From Moringa oleifera (Eukaryota > Streptophyta > Magnoliopsida > Brassicales > Moringaceae), in assembly GCA_021397835.1 (NCBI GenBank), contig JAJFZO010000049.1, forward strand, positions 563,001 to 627,000: DNA of 64,000 nt. Reading direction: 5' to 3'. Shown piece by piece: positions 23,001 through 35,343 of the stretch. The translations under genes were made by a program, and so were the position numbers. The notes beneath the pieces were generated by a model. The model searched no databases and was not told the origin of the DNA. It saw only the letters and a list, made by a program, of their open reading frames with translations. Each line of letters begins with the position of its first letter. Positions within the stretch are counted from its first letter, which is position 1.

Positions 23001-26000
23001 CTGCTGTTCATCTGACAAGAACTTTCAGGTTCCTGCGCATCATATTTCTACTGGGGAGTTGGTTAATGGAAACGATGAAAAAAGTAAGGGTACAGTTTTT
23101 ACTCACTGATTAGCTAATACAAATTTGGAACTATGAAGATCTTCTTAATACATGTTCATGTTTGTTATTGGTCTTAAATTGGGGCTTCTTATATTGGGGT
23201 GTCAAGCTGAAGGGGTTCATCACCAAGTCCAAGGAGCAACTTCTGTATCACAAGAAGAAACTGTCTGGGTAGAGGGTCTTGTGCCCGGAATCGACTTTTG
23301 TAACCATGGTATGCCAATTGCTCTAATGCATCTGCAATTTTTATTGCTCTGTTTTACATATTCAGTGCATTATAGATAATCTTCAAGTTGTTTGTTCTCT
23401 GTTAACTGGTTTTGAATATTGTTATTGTTACACGCATTCTTTATTATTTACTCTTTTGAGCCCTCATCCAAGGGTAGGTATTGTTCCCTTGTTTCTTGAA
23501 GTTATTTTCTGTCATATCTGAATCATAAGCAGTTTTTCAAGAGTCCTTGTGGCTGAGCCCTCTTATGGATTCTTTTCTTACTGCTCTTATTTAAATGAAA
23601 ATCATTGGTTTCTTCTCGTATTCATCAGACTGACTTAAGAACTAAAAATCTTTATATTTTGTCTGTAGTCTTAGAATTGTGTTTATCCATTTGCTAGACT
23701 TGGTTCTACGTGTGTTGAGTTCTTTTTACTCTGGAATATCTTCAAAGACTTGTGGTAAAGTGAAAAAAGAAAGAAATTACTAAGTTCTCTGATAAAGTGC
23801 AGATGCCTTATTTTATGTACATTGCCATGTTCAAGTTTTTGCTTCAATACTCAGAATATAGTTTGAACTGTTCAGATTTGAAGGCAGTGGCAACATGGGA
23901 AGTTGATGGAATAGGATCAATAACTGGAGTTCCTTTCTCCATGTACCTTCTTTCTGGTAGTATCTTCTTTCTGATTTCAAGTTGCTTTATCTTCTGTTAC
24001 CTCTTAAGGTTTGGCATTCTGACGAAATGTTGTGACCCTTGTTTTTCATTTTGACCCTTTTGTTTTTTGTTTTTTTTTTTTTTTAAGTAGCTGGAAAATC
24101 TAATTTTTCTTTATATTCTTTTTCTTCCTAATGGAAAGCTGAACAAAGTCCCTTCCAAATCGAGAAAGAGATTTCAATTAGTTATGGTAACAAAGGAAAT
24201 GAGGTACTGTCTGTTGTGTACTGTTTAATGATTACTTCTTCATGTTATACTTCTTCATAGAGGACTTTTTTCATCATGATTATTCTTGACTTGGGCATAG
24301 ATATATGCCTTGAGTTCAAGAGATTAATTACATGATTTTGTTTATTTTGATGTCGCCTGAGCTTTACTTTGGTAGTTGGACATACCTTGTAATATACCAA
24401 AGTCAAGAAAGCCTTTAATGACCCATTTTTCTCAGCTTCATTGATTTGTTTCATGAATGCATTTTATGATATATTGCTTTTATTGTTTTTTTTCCCCTTC
24501 TTTTTTATGTTTTCATTGGCTGCGGAGGTTTATTCACTGTGAACCATGCATTTCGCATTATCCAATAGGGAGATTTTTGTCGTGAAATATGCTGGTGTCC
24601 TCTCTGTCAAATCCTTGAACTGTCCATATTATGGCCACATTATATCCACATTTTCTTTACCGTTATTTTCACTCTGTCACACTTTTTACCAGTTCTGTTA
24701 TCACACTTTCTGATGCAAGACAAGAAAAGGGCAGAAGAAGGGAAGAGTTTTGGGGGAAAAGGGAAACAGAGAAGAAATTGAGAAGAAGAAAGGAGAAGGG
24801 AGAATAGGGAAAAGAGATAGAAAAATAGAGAAAAAGGGAGAAAGGGAGAGGGAGAGAGAGAAAGCTTCATGATGAGGGAGATAAGCATCCACCATGGAAG
24901 ACTTATTAAAGGCGAAAATATAGGAATTGATTAGTTACTGGTTTTTTATTTAAATTAGGATTATTGTGATTATCTTTTAAATTTTATTAGTAGATAAGAG
25001 TTGAATTTGTAACTAACCTACAATATGAGCCTTCCATGGTGGATGCTTATCTGCATCACTTTCTCAAACATGTAATGGGAAAATGTTTAGTCAGATGTAA
25101 TTCCTGCTTTTCCCTTGCTATGTCTTTTAACCATCTTCTTATTTCAATATTCACAATTAGTTTTTCTTGGAATGATTGTATGATCGTCCCTCTTGTGCCT
25201 CAATTGCGAAGTTCACTAATCATTCTGAGTGAACATTGGTTATCTTTGCCATTTAATGCAGGAGCTGCTGTATCTCTATGGATTTGTCATAAATAATAAT
25301 CCAGATGACTATCTCATGGTAATGCTTGATGTTCAAATTTTTAGGTTCTGCCCCATGCTATATGTTTCTGTCAACAACTTTGTTCTTAATTATGGCAAAG
25401 TTAATATGATTTAAGCTCTTTAGATCAAAGTAGTCTGATTCCAACCTTTAATATTGTTTAAGTGGATCCTGCATCATGGTGCCCAATTTAGAGCCATTTT
25501 TTCTTGCAATTATGAGCTGATCAAGAGCTTGGTACTTACAGGTGTGAGTGAACAATGCAGGTTCACTATCCAGTGGAGGCAATTCAGGGCATTCCGTTGT
25601 CCGACTCCAAAGCACAGCTTCTTGAAGCTCAGGTCAGCAACTTATATAAGCCCTTAACACATTATTTCCTATGTGAAAATCAACAGATGTACGGTCTAAT
25701 TAACTACAGTTCTTTAGTAAATGATGAACATTTATTTTCTTCCTTGTTTGTTTTCTTCATCAAAATAAAATTGCTTTATTGATGAGCCTTGTTCTTCATT
25801 ACAGAAAGCTGCATTGCGGTGTCTTTTACCTAAAAGTTTGCTGGATAATGGGTTTTTCCCAGGAGGTACCTCAAAGAATGAAGGAAATAGGAAAGGCAAA
25901 ATGACCCAGATTAGCAACTTTAGTTGGAGTGGACAGCGAAGGATGCCCTCTTACTTAAATAAGCTGGTCTTCCCCGAAGATTTCTTAACCGCCTTGAGGA

Positions 26001-27551
26001 CCATAGCCTTGCAGGAAGATGAGCTATTTAAGGTTTCATCATTGCTTGAAGAGGTGCAGTTTCTATTTATTGACATCATCTCTTTCTTTGAGCCTTGGTG
26101 ATTTTATCTTCTATTAGCTAGGTGGAAATAGAATAGTTCCCTGATTTCTTCTTGAAGTAACTTCAGTAACATGTTAAAGTAGTGATACATCTGAATTTAT
26201 ATCAAGAATACATGCATGGTCCTGTGTTCCTAGGTAGAAGGTTGCTTATTGCTTATTGGTGGGGGCAATTTCTGAAAGGTTGGCCTTACCGAATTTTGAT
26301 CTGGGGTTAAGGCCAGATTATTCTTTACCTTTTGTGGTCATCTAGTGAAATGTTTCACAAAGTGAAAAACTGTCCGAATGAATAAGAAAGCCCTGCATGT
26401 AAATTTAGTGGATGGTAACCATGGAGAACTTTTTGTGATAATGATTTTGTGGACTTCGTAAATGAAGTTAGAAAATTCTTGGTCAAACGTACACATTAGT
26501 TCTCCTTTTGCTTTAAATGATATGGATGTATTGCTTTGCAGCCGGAGGTGGAACATATTGTGTTAAGAAGGACCTGTTAGTTTTATGCTAGAGTGGTTTG
26601 TTATTCTGGTTTGGGTCATTTATTCCTTCTGGTTCTTTCATCCCTAATTAGTGCTGTTGCTTTTCTGAAAGCTTGTTCGACCTGGAGGGGAGAGGCAACC
26701 ATCCGTGGCAGAAGTCAGAGCTGCAGTGTGGGAGGCTGGTGGGGATTCTGGAGCTTTGCAGTTGCTTGTGGATCTCCTTCATGCAAAGTATAATGATAAA
26801 CTACTATTTCATATCATGCTACAGAGCATTAATTTAACCAGATTTACCTAATCTTTCTAAACTTTAGATCTCTCATGCTTCGAGTCATACTCTACTTGCA
26901 ACTTAGCCCAAGTTCTTCAAAGTCAGACCATTTATTGCATGTATGCTAGGATGATGGATCTTGAACAGTATTCTGGAAATGAGGACATTGATTCTGGACT
27001 GCTTGAAAAGGCATGCATAAATGAGAACGTGGGACAGCAGAGATGCACAAGGTACAGTAATAATTTGATGCTGTTCTTTCTTTTAAGAACTGAAACATTT
27101 GCAACTGTTGCTGGGGAAAGGACCTGTCAAGCTTTTCATGTGTTAGAAAAATTACCAATCGGTTCACAATGTACCCTGACCCAGGATGCTTATTGACACC
27201 ATTTTGTTTTATGCCAATTTTGCTTTTGTTTGATCGTATTTCAGTCCTTTTCTCCATTGCCCATGACAATTAAACTATTTTTTTAGTATCTATCATATGC
27301 TTCCATGTTCACTTTGCTAAGATTTTGCCTTGTGAGTTTTGAATTACAAAATAAAACATCTATTAATGTGTTACATTCTCTCCCTCATATGTGCCGATTG
27401 CAGGGAGAAAAATGGCTTGACAGAGCAAGAGTTGATGAGTAGAAACAGGTGGTCTTGCATAGTATACAGGCGTGGGCAAAAGGAGCTCACAAGATTATTC
27501 TTGAAGGAAGCAGAACGTGCTTTGCAGTTATCTCTTAGTGAAGGCAACTGA
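20087..27551 (+). CDS. SET-domain protein, Rubisco LSMT-like protein-lysine methyltransferase
   Basis: Sixteen exons, all in frame: 20087-20137, 20370-20460, 21300-21474, 21568-21673, 22167-22249, 22786-22812, 22914-23083, 23207-23308, 23876-23956, 24139-24203, 25262-25318, 25561-25632, 25805-26053, 26672-26787, 26950-27051 and 27404-27551. They total 1695 nt, 564 aa. The protein opens MATPEEAKLERFLWWLQ. The split SET domain has GFGIFSSKDAPDG and VVPLDLAITP early, and the substrate/cofactor part later: GIDFCNHD, ISYGNKGNEELLYLYGFV. The rest fits the Rubis-subs-bind helical region. Enzymes of this class transfer methyl groups from S-adenosylmethionine to lysines of soluble, often plastid, proteins. 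I see no clear transit peptide, so location is open. It is probably the counterpart of the SET gene At1g01920, from memory. The 27-nt exon 22786-22812 is unusually small. Confidence 0.85.
21972..22036 (+). repeat. GT microsatellite followed by G-quadruplex-prone run in an intron
   Basis: A (GT)n stretch near 21983-21997 is followed by four G-runs: 22008-22014 (7 G), 22016-22022 (7 G), 22024-22027 (4 G) and 22033-22036 (4 G), separated by 1, 1 and 5 bases. This fits the classical G3+N1-7 quadruplex rule on the sense strand, so the intron RNA could also fold. It lies in the intron between SET exons 21568-21673 and 22167-22249. Confidence 0.7.
24718..24866 (+). repeat. Polypurine (GA-rich) tract in an intron of the SET gene
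   Basis: About 150 bases are nearly pure A and G on the plus strand (AAGAAAAGGGCAGAAG ... GAGAGAGAGAAAG). Such tracts can form triplex DNA and are frequent mutation spots. It ends beside the left arm of the inverted repeat at 24880. Apparent minus-strand open frames here are only Ser/Leu/Phe/Pro low complexity from the CT strand. Confidence 0.75.
24880..25051. repeat. Perfect 21-bp inverted repeat around a 130-bp AT-rich spacer
   Basis: The arm at 24880-24900 is exactly the reverse complement of 25031-25051 (core CATCCACCATGG). Similarity continues outward in gapped form for another 12-15 bases (TTTCTC and ATCA blocks on both sides). The spacer 24901-25030 is AT-rich. It lies in the 1.06-kb intron between SET exons 24139-24203 and 25262-25318. 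It may be a small MITE-like foldback element or a transcribed hairpin. I cannot find a clear target-site duplication. Confidence 0.7.
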
Positions 27552-27895
27552 ATGTCTCAATTTGGCTGGACAAGAAATTGTCTTTTATTTAAGAAGCTGA
27601 AGATTAATGCCTCCAAGTTTCTTCCTTCCTCTCTCTCATCCCATGAGTACGGATAATTTCCTCTGGATCTTGCTTCAAATGGATGATTGTACCATAAATG
27701 ATTAATGGATTGGTCATGAGTTTGTAGTTTGTGACTTGCTGCCACCACCTCTATTTGTGAGTGATCAGCCCTGAGGTGTAACCTCTTTTCATTTGTGTTG
27801 TCCTTAGACTTTGATTTGAAGCGTGATGGCCTCAGCCTGTTATCAGCACCTTTATTAAATAAATTTTTTATACAAATAATGAAAATAACTGAAGA
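27552..27895 (+). other. 3' flank of the SET gene
   Basis: This is the probable 3' untranslated region and terminator zone of the SET gene. AATAAA-like signals lie near 27857-27862 (ATTAAATAAAT). There is no gene before the tRNA at 27896. Confidence 0.5.
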
Positions 27896-27968
27896 GCCCG
27901 TCTAGCTCAGTTGGTAGAGCGCAAGGCTCTTAACCTTGTGGTCGTGGGTTCGAGCCCCACGGTGGGCG
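27896..27968 (+). tRNA. tRNA-Lys (anticodon CUU)
   Basis: A 73-nt cloverleaf without intron. The acceptor stem pairs GCCCGTC with GGTGGGC, including two G-U pairs. The D arm contains TAGCTCAGTTGGTAGAGC (the A box). The anticodon stem CAAGG/CCTTG encloses loop CTCTTAA with anticodon CTT at 27929-27931. The T arm GTGGG TTCGAGC CCCAC is the B box. The discriminator base is G and CCA is not encoded, as expected for a nuclear plant gene. Upstream is AT-rich and downstream lies a T-run terminator. This tRNA reads AAG codons. Confidence 0.95.
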
Positions 27969-27981
27969 AGTTGTGTTGCCG

Positions 27982-28003
27982 TTTTTTTTTTTTTTTTTTT
28001 TTT
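27982..28003 (+). terminator. RNA polymerase III terminator (T22)
   Basis: A run of about 22 T begins 13 bases after the end of the tRNA. Four or more Ts suffice for polymerase III termination. The unusual length probably reflects later slippage expansion. Confidence 0.8.
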
Positions 28004-28642
28004 GGGGGGCACATGACGAGCCTGGTCTTTTTTCCTAAACACTCTCTTTCTTCATCATATTTTCCTGTTAAACTCAAAAGCGAATGAATCAGCACGGATT
28101 AGGTAGGAAATGGAAACATAAAGAAAATGCAATTCTCATTTCGGAGTTCTTCTAGCTGCTTCTGCTTTATAAACGAATGGGAAAAGAAACCGAAACAACA
28201 GCCATAAAATCAGCAACTGGTAAGTACCAATCAGTAATACGTGTCACCATGCATGCAGATGTGCCGATGGCTCTCCCTGTCCATGGTTGTTTTTACTCTG
28301 TATATTAAGAATATGGATTCCCAGAAGAGATAGCAGTGATGCTTATTCATTGCACCACTGTTTACCATATGTCAACGGGTATTTTCTTTTCCCTTTCGCC
28401 TTTTCAGTTCCTACTTGAATTTTTATCCAATAAATTTGAGACTAAGCTCACCTCGACTACAAGGCAAAGGATAAATCAAACTGTAAACTCGGTAGAATTG
28501 CTATTGCACTTCGGGGCGAGAAAAGTAGTTCCCATATCCTCCTATCCCCCTATCCCGATTCATTAGCTTAGACTTAACCCCTATCCCAAAAGAATACCAA
28601 ATGGGGAAAAAAAAAAAACAAGAAACAATACAGTGATTAACA
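28004..28642. other. Intergenic region between tRNA-Lys and the transporter gene
   Basis: No gene seen. The right part (about 28430-28642) is likely the 3' untranslated region of the minus-strand transporter gene, including an A-run at 28606-28618. Confidence 0.45.
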
Positions 28643-31014
28643 TCAAACCAACGGCCTCCTCTCTTCATCTTGGCTTTCAATTTCTGGTCGAAACATCTCT
28701 TGCTTGTTAGGAATGGGAGATGAATTGGCAGATGATGAGGAGGAGGAGGCCCTCTTGTTGGGCTTGTTGTCAGGCAAGAGCTTCAGTGTGATCCCCATTG
28801 CTATCAGCAGAAGTCCAGTCCCATGCTGCTCTGTTAATGGCTTTGTGAAGATCAAGTACGACAGCAGTAATGTCACTGCCTTCCTTGCTGTTGTCACCTG
28901 AGCTCAAGATTCAACCAAAAGTGCATCTTATTAAAACAGAGAGTCCAATTCCAATTCATAATTCAATCATCCAAGGGTATTTATGAGTCAGTGAAATGAA
29001 ACTAAGTAATGTTTGTGAGAAGAATGTACCATCGCTGTGGTGGCTGCACCAAAAATGGCAATGAGGGAAAGCACAGAGACTTGGCCTACGAATGTGGCCA
29101 TGGCCTCAAAGACTAACACACCGTAGACGTATGGATGCTGCAATTCAAGCCACACAAGAAGATAGGTTTGTAGAAAGAATACAACATGTGGCGAGAAAGA
29201 ACACAGCAGGTTTGGGATCCTTACCTGAGAACATGAACTCCATGCTTTGAATATCTCTCCTGTTAAGACCATTGGGGGTATCAAAAACGGCAAACCCACC
29301 ACAGTTGAGCAAAAAAGCATCTCCATCTGCAAGTTTTCCACACAAAAACTCTTTGTTTTAACCTTCTGGTTTCACATTGAACACCAAGAAAGAGGATTAC
29401 AGGAGATGAGTACCACCTGTGTGGTTTCAGGATTCATGGTAAAGATAGCTTCTTGGAGATTACCAAGAAAGGCATCCATGACCAGAGAACCAGACACCAT
29501 CACAACACCTATCATGCTGAAGTTCGGGGATGTTTGTGCATCAGCTAAGGTGAAAAGGATCAGACCCACAACTAAAAGTATAGCAGAAACATATTCACGG
29601 GGAGGGTATTTCCTCCGCAAGCCTGGGATGAATGCACCCATTACCATAACAGGCAGTACCTGAAAAACCAAAGATCATGGAAACAAGAACAATTTAGAAA
29701 GAAAAATCATTTTCTCTGAAAGGATCTTAATTATTAACTAAGATGAACACAAGGGTGTTTTACCTTTGTGGATTTGAACATGATCTGAGCAGGATAATTA
29801 AGAAAAGCCAGAGATCCTTTAGTTAGGCCTTGGGATCCCATAAGAACTGCAGAGAGTTTGACATAAGTCTTCCATGGGTTCACCATTTGCTTGGGAGTGA
29901 AGCCTTGAAGATAAATCATGAACAGATACACAAATCCTTGAACAAATGTAAAATACCAGCCATAGCTGCAAGAATAAAACCCATTGCCCAATAAATCAGA
30001 GATCATCAGAAAACTAGTTAATCAGCGCAAACCAGGCCGCTAGTACCGAATAAAAATAAAAGATTTACCTGAATTGTAACCTGTTGTATACATATTCCTG
30101 AAAGTTTAGGAAATGTGTAAGCTATATTTAGCAATCAGAAATGAATCTGCTGATTCTTGGAGAAAGAGATATTAAAAACGAAGAAAGAAGTAATTTCTGA
30201 AAATATAATAAGAGCGCTATTAACCCTTACGCAACCAAAAGGAGACAAATATGAGTTCTTTAAGAATTGGGAGAATATTGAAGCCGTGCTTGGTTTCCTA
30301 GAAACCATTTGGAAAGAAAAATGAGGAAAGCAAGTTAAAACCTCAAAAAGTCAACTGTTTTGGTTTCTTGAACGGTGATAAATGGCAAAATGAAATCTAG
30401 TTTTGACAGTTTTTCAACTCTGGATGAATAGTTAATTCTTGATGCATTTTCTCAGAAGCCAAACAGAGCAATATAAAGATGATAAAACAGAGTGTTCTAA
30501 TGGAGGTTCAGTTTCAGGCATCTTTTTCCTCTTATCATCTTTTCAAGAACCAAACAAGTGACGTTTGTGTTCTCTACTTTCTCAGCAAACAAACAATGAA
30601 GGATATGATAGCCAGCAAAAATATTACAAAGATATAAGCCTTCGACCTCCGTTCGCCTGCTGCGAAACAGAGTAAAAGAAACGCAGTGTAAAAATCACAA
30701 ACTTCGACAACTCAATCAATCTTAAGGGCCATAGAGAAAAGAAAAACAAAGAAAAACATGTAAACCCACTTTTAATCAATCAACTGAAAAAACCTTCGAA
30801 ATCCGTTTTCCTTTCTTTACAAAAACTTCTCAGGAACCAAACAGAATTCCAAATATAAAACCGAGAGAGATGAAGAAAAGGTAAAGACCTCGCAGATGCC
30901 ATTGACCAGATAACCAAAGAAAAACCCAGACGAGCAAAGAAGGAATTGCTGCCATTTGGGTCTATTAGAGAGAGAAATCCCAAACAGAGACCGAGACTGC
31001 TCTTCGTGCTTCAT
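28643..31014 (-). CDS. UTR2: UDP-galactose/UDP-glucose transporter, UTR2/UTR4 type (SLC35B family)
   Basis: Seven exons on the minus strand: 30889-31014, 30069-30097, 29764-29965, 29417-29659, 29225-29326, 29030-29137 and 28643-28897, all in frame. They give about 354 aa. The protein begins [19 protein letters not shown] and contains [51 protein letters not shown] and [20 protein letters not shown], which together are typical of this family. The hydrophobic segments fit about ten membrane helices. The C terminus is Ser-rich and charged. Arabidopsis UTR2 and UTR4 are annotated as Golgi/ER nucleotide-sugar transporters. Animal relatives (SLC35B2/B3) carry the sulfate donor PAPS, so the true substrate should be kept open. 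The UTR2 symbol is by similarity and UTR4 is equally possible. Confidence 0.88.
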
Positions 31015-33519
31015 TTCTTCCCTCTCAAATTTGGTATTGTCAAACTGAAACAAAAATCTGGGAACATGTACTTGGATCAACAACGCAATAACAGCAGCCT
31101 TGCTCGGGATAGCACTTGCATGTTGACTTTATAGGAAACAGAGACGAAGAAATACTCGTATACATACATATATATCACCAAGATCCAAGCCCAGCTTGAA
31201 GAGAGAGATAGAGAGGAAGAACTGAGCGTCCTAGCCTGATTACGGTACAAAGAGAATATAGAAAGAGTATTAAATGGGGAGAAGATTTTTCTACCCGCCC
31301 TTTCTTTTTCCGGCAAAACTTCCTAGTGGGAAAGTACTGGCGTTTTTGATGCGGTACATGTCACCTACATGAACTTCACCGCACACCCTCCATTCAGGGA
31401 TTCGGTTCTGGTCAAGATGATTCCTGGCTCTTCCTTTGACGCATACGATGCAAAGAACTATGATCGAACTATGAAGGTTACCACAGTGGAACCAAACACT
31501 AGCCCCTTAATTAACGGATTTAGAAATCAATACGACGTAGGACTACGGTTCAGGTGATGAGAGAAATCTCTTTTAAAATAATTAAAAAAAAAAGGATAAA
31601 TAATAAATCAAATATAAGAATAAAAAGAATAAAATAACAAAAACGGAAAAGTAAATCAAGAGATTGACGTTTCCTTATAATAAGTTTAAACAGCAAAAAA
31701 TTACCCAATCTTACCATTGTCTGATTATATTAATCTTCTTGATAACATTTAAATTTTAAAAAAAATTGAAAATTACACTAATTCAATGGCATGCATGGAA
31801 GGCCCGTTTTGACTTTAATTAAATAACAGTTACTGAACCGCGTTTCGACTGCTCACGTTTTGCCCACTTGCACATACAATTTCTCGGTGGCCTTTACCGC
31901 ATTGCAGGGTCAATTTAATTTCATATTAATTTATGCAATATTTATTGAAATTTAATTTGATCTAAAAATATATATATATATATAAATAATAAATATGTAT
32001 ATATTATATCAAAAATGTGAATTTCATGGCTTGATGCGAAAAATTTGGCCGATGGATTAGTAAATTCGGCCGCGATCGGAGCAAGTAAACATGGAAGCAT
32101 ATGGCTTGGATTGACCATCAATAAATTGAAAACATGGAGAAAAAGTTTTCCTTGAAAATGAAGTAAGAAGTATCTAAATTTGATTTTTATTAATTTAATT
32201 CAAGCAATTAAACAGTATCAGTGTTTAATTGATCAATATTCAAATTAATCAATATCTTAATTTTATTTGAATTTTTTAAAAAATTATATTTTATAAAAAA
32301 TAATATTATTTAATTTTTCGTATCATGGTAATTAAAAATAAATAAATGATATAAATTGTTTACTGTCAAAATAATCACATTTTTACATATTCTCTGGATG
32401 ACCAGGAAGAACCAATTCCTTGGGGAGCAACAAATTAATTCCTTGGGGAGCAGCAAATTATGTTGGTTCAAAGGATAGCACAAAATCAAATTTGTAAATC
32501 CCAATTAAGCATAATCCAATTGCATTTGGATTTTATATAAGACTTACACATTTTTCTTAACAAGATTACTTCATTAAAAAATTAAATTATTTAAGGGTTA
32601 ATCACTTCATAATTAGGTTATGAAAGATAAATTAAAATCACTATTACCACCACTAAATAGAGATTTTTATTGTTATTATTATTTTCAAAAAACATGAAGA
32701 TTATAGATTATAAACAATACTGTAAATTAATTCCCGAAAGTTAAGGTTGAAAGGCATGGCATTTAAGTTTGATGTCATGGCCTGTCATTTTAGTTTCCAT
32801 TTTCTGGTCGTTTTAGCATGTGCTCCTCCCCTCTATAGGCTGTCAATTTTAGGGATTTTTTTTTTTTTTTAAATATGCGGCTTGGCGAACGTGGTTTTCT
32901 TTGAGGGATTTGATAATGCTTGATGTGACTATGAATTTAGTTCAAAACACGTGCTTTTTGATTAATACCGGATCCAGATTTACGTCAAAGACGTTTTAAA
33001 AAATGAAAATTGATATCTTCTAGATACAGCGAAAGCTAGCCGAGCTGTGAATATCTATTTGTATTATATATTCCATTTTATTTTATCCAGCAAAATTGAA
33101 GGATACAGGCTACAGGTACTGGGCCTGCACAAATAACACGCATGAGTTATGCCTCTCGGGGATTTCTTCTTCCAGCTTTACAGTAGGCATGACTTTCTAT
33201 CCACTTTGAATCCAATTAGCCCACCCCCGGTTCACTTTTTCTTGATTGGTATCAGAGAAAATGCAGAAGGAAGACTGAATTCTTGCTCTGACCCAGATGC
33301 TGAAATTTTGTTCCCATGATGATTGGACCCTGGATCCAAGTCTTGCGGGTCAAAAGACGATGACCCGGATAACCATATTAATATTGCAGAACCCATTTGT
33401 GGCCCAAGCCAGTCTGGCTCATTGCAGTTTCCCATTGTGGCCTGAGCCTATGGGGCTTCTTTCCAGGTCTGGTTGAATTGGCGGGTAAAACTTTTCCCAA
33501 TTCGATTTCTAGTTTCGTG
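31015..33519. other. Intergenic region, promoter of the transporter gene then AT-rich DNA
   Basis: Bases 31015-31300 form the 5' leader and promoter of the minus-strand transporter gene; a CT-rich leader is visible on the minus strand. From about 31560 to 33100 the DNA is AT-rich, with an (AT)n stretch at 31969-31983. No gene is supported. Bases 33100-33519 likely include the 3' untranslated region of the next minus-strand gene. Confidence 0.5.
32414..32459. repeat. Tandem pair of 23-bp repeats
   Basis: Bases 32414-32436 and 32437-32459 are two adjacent copies of a 23-mer (AATTCCTTGGGGAGCA then A or G, CAAATT) with one difference. No function is evident. It is a small recent tandem duplication in AT-rich DNA. 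Confidence 0.85.
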
Positions 33520-35343
33520 TTATATATGAACCGACAGCTCATCTAGTAAAATTTCCAGGAGTTCACTCTCGAGTTCTGCAGCCAGCTCCTCTTTATCTTC
33601 TTCAAACTCGCTCCATTTCCCTGCCTTCTCCATGTCTCTCAGACAAGCCTCTCTCTTGTGCTCTACTCCCCAGTCAGTGGCTGAACTATCTTCTCCACTC
33701 ATCCAGGCTTTTGCTTGCCTGATCATCTCGCTTTCAAACAGGCTGCTGAGAGACTGTTGACTTCTCTTTGTACTCAATTCCTCTATAAAGAAATCCAACA
33801 GGAGCTGCTGCTCTGCATGGTCCATGCAGCTCTCTGTTGAACACACCGCTTTCATATGATTCAACAGCTGAATCGCCTGTTCTTCTTCTTCTTCAACATT
33901 TGTTCCTTCTTCTTCTTCGTCTTCAGAGCTGCTGGTTTCTTCCAGTGATATCCATTTCTCTAAGTTGACAGGATCAACTTTGGCCAGAATCTCGAACCGC
34001 CGGAGCTTTTGAATAAGCTTCTGCTTCTTCCCTGTCAACAAGAATCATGGCTTGTTAGCTTCACACTCCCAAAAGCCAATCAGAACATTATATTTCAAGT
34101 CCTGTTTGATGCGTTCAGATGAACTTACTCTCCATATCAGACAGGCTTTGACTGAACGAGAATACTGAGCGCTCTTCATCATCTTCTTCGAATCTGAAAT
34201 GATGAAGAACAGAAACTGGGCTATGGTGATCTTTCTCCTTATAAGTTACCTCCTGTTCATGATCATCACAACAACTCATTTCAGAACAAATTGACCCGCT
34301 AAATCAGTAAACATGAACTGTAATGTAAAATCTTTATTAAAAATCCTTCTCGTTTATATTATTTTCTCTTTTGTCTGGTGTAATAAACTGTGTGTTTTGT
34401 CAGACAAAACAGATGGACCGAAGTGAAGTGAACTGACTACCGAGAGTCTGAGACATAGCCAGCCAGGTGACCGTACGGCACAGCGCAAGTCAACCAAATC
34501 TCACTACACGACACATCACCACCATCCGATACGAAAAAATAAAACCACAGTAGGACCACAACCCGAAACAGCATAAAAATATATATATATTTTGCAGATG
34601 CGACGCACGAAATAATTGCTCACCTTGGGTCCTACCACGGTGTTTGCTGCTCGTTCTGTTGTTGCCTTCAGAGAATCCTTGCCGACACATGGTAAAACCT
34701 TCTCACCGCATTCATCCGACGGTAGAAACTCCAAGGTGAAATCACTATCGCACCAACTGGAAGAGTTGCTACTGCAGGGAGTGCTGCTGGTGGACCCCGT
34801 CGTGGTGGTGGTGATGGTGGTTGTGGTGCAGCGCTGAGGTGAGGATGCGAAATCCAACGGTGGGGATTTCTCCTCCTCCGCCAAATCACGAAACGACCTC
34901 CACCGTATGATATCTTTGATCCTGACCGTGATTTTCACCTCACTTTCTTTCTTCTCAGTCTCGGCACGGAGTGAACTCTTCCTCGACAGTCTCCGAGAAA
35001 GGCTTCTCGGCAGAATGGAAGGCGAGGTAATGGCGGCGAAGTGGATGCTCTTGACGGCGTTAATCATGGCCTGAAACGCTTTTGATCGGCTTCTCAGAAG
35101 TCTCTGTCCCTCCTTCGGTTTCGGCTTATTTCCGGCGAGGAGATCAGTCTTGACGAGGTTCCGTACACTAGTAGGATCCTCACGAGCTCGCCTGGGAAAT
35201 GATCTGAACCTATTTGAAGAGCATGAGAGTGAGTCCTCCAAGAGAAAATCTTTGAGCATTTTAGGCCTACGCTCCATCAAAAACTGTAAAGGCTCTGTCT
35301 GCTTAGGTTTCGGGTTCGAACATGAAAGATTTGAGGAAGCCAT
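33520..35343 (-). CDS. Uncharacterised plant protein with DUF4378-like C terminus (TRM-like)
   Basis: Three exons on the minus strand: 34624-35343 (donor AAG|GTGAGC), 34129-34252 (acceptor GAACAG|GAG) and 33520-34031. They total 1356 nt, 451 aa. The first exon encodes a basic, Ser/Arg-rich region (LMERRPKMLKDFLLEDSL near residues 22-39, LSRRLSRKSS near 115) and a Thr-rich run. The second carries DHHSPVSVLHHFRFEEDDEE. The third has an acidic stretch (SSSEDEEEEGTNVEEEEEQ) and ends EFEEDKEELAAELESELLEI, resembling the last helix of DUF4378 proteins, a group that includes TON1-recruiting-motif proteins of the cortical cytoskeleton. That link is inference from pattern only. An obvious acceptor at 34194 (TTTCAG) breaks the frame. 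The upstream one at 34253 restores it. Confidence 0.78.

Noticed and set aside
24640..24895. Ser/Leu/Phe/Pro-rich minus-strand frames
   Set aside because: They are translations of the CT strand of the polypurine tract in a SET-gene intron.
27907..28095. Minus-strand open frame with poly-Lys and a [21 protein letters not shown] sequence
   Set aside because: It is the antisense translation of tRNA-Lys plus the T-run. This is a known type of spurious 'protein' produced by tRNA complements, not a gene.
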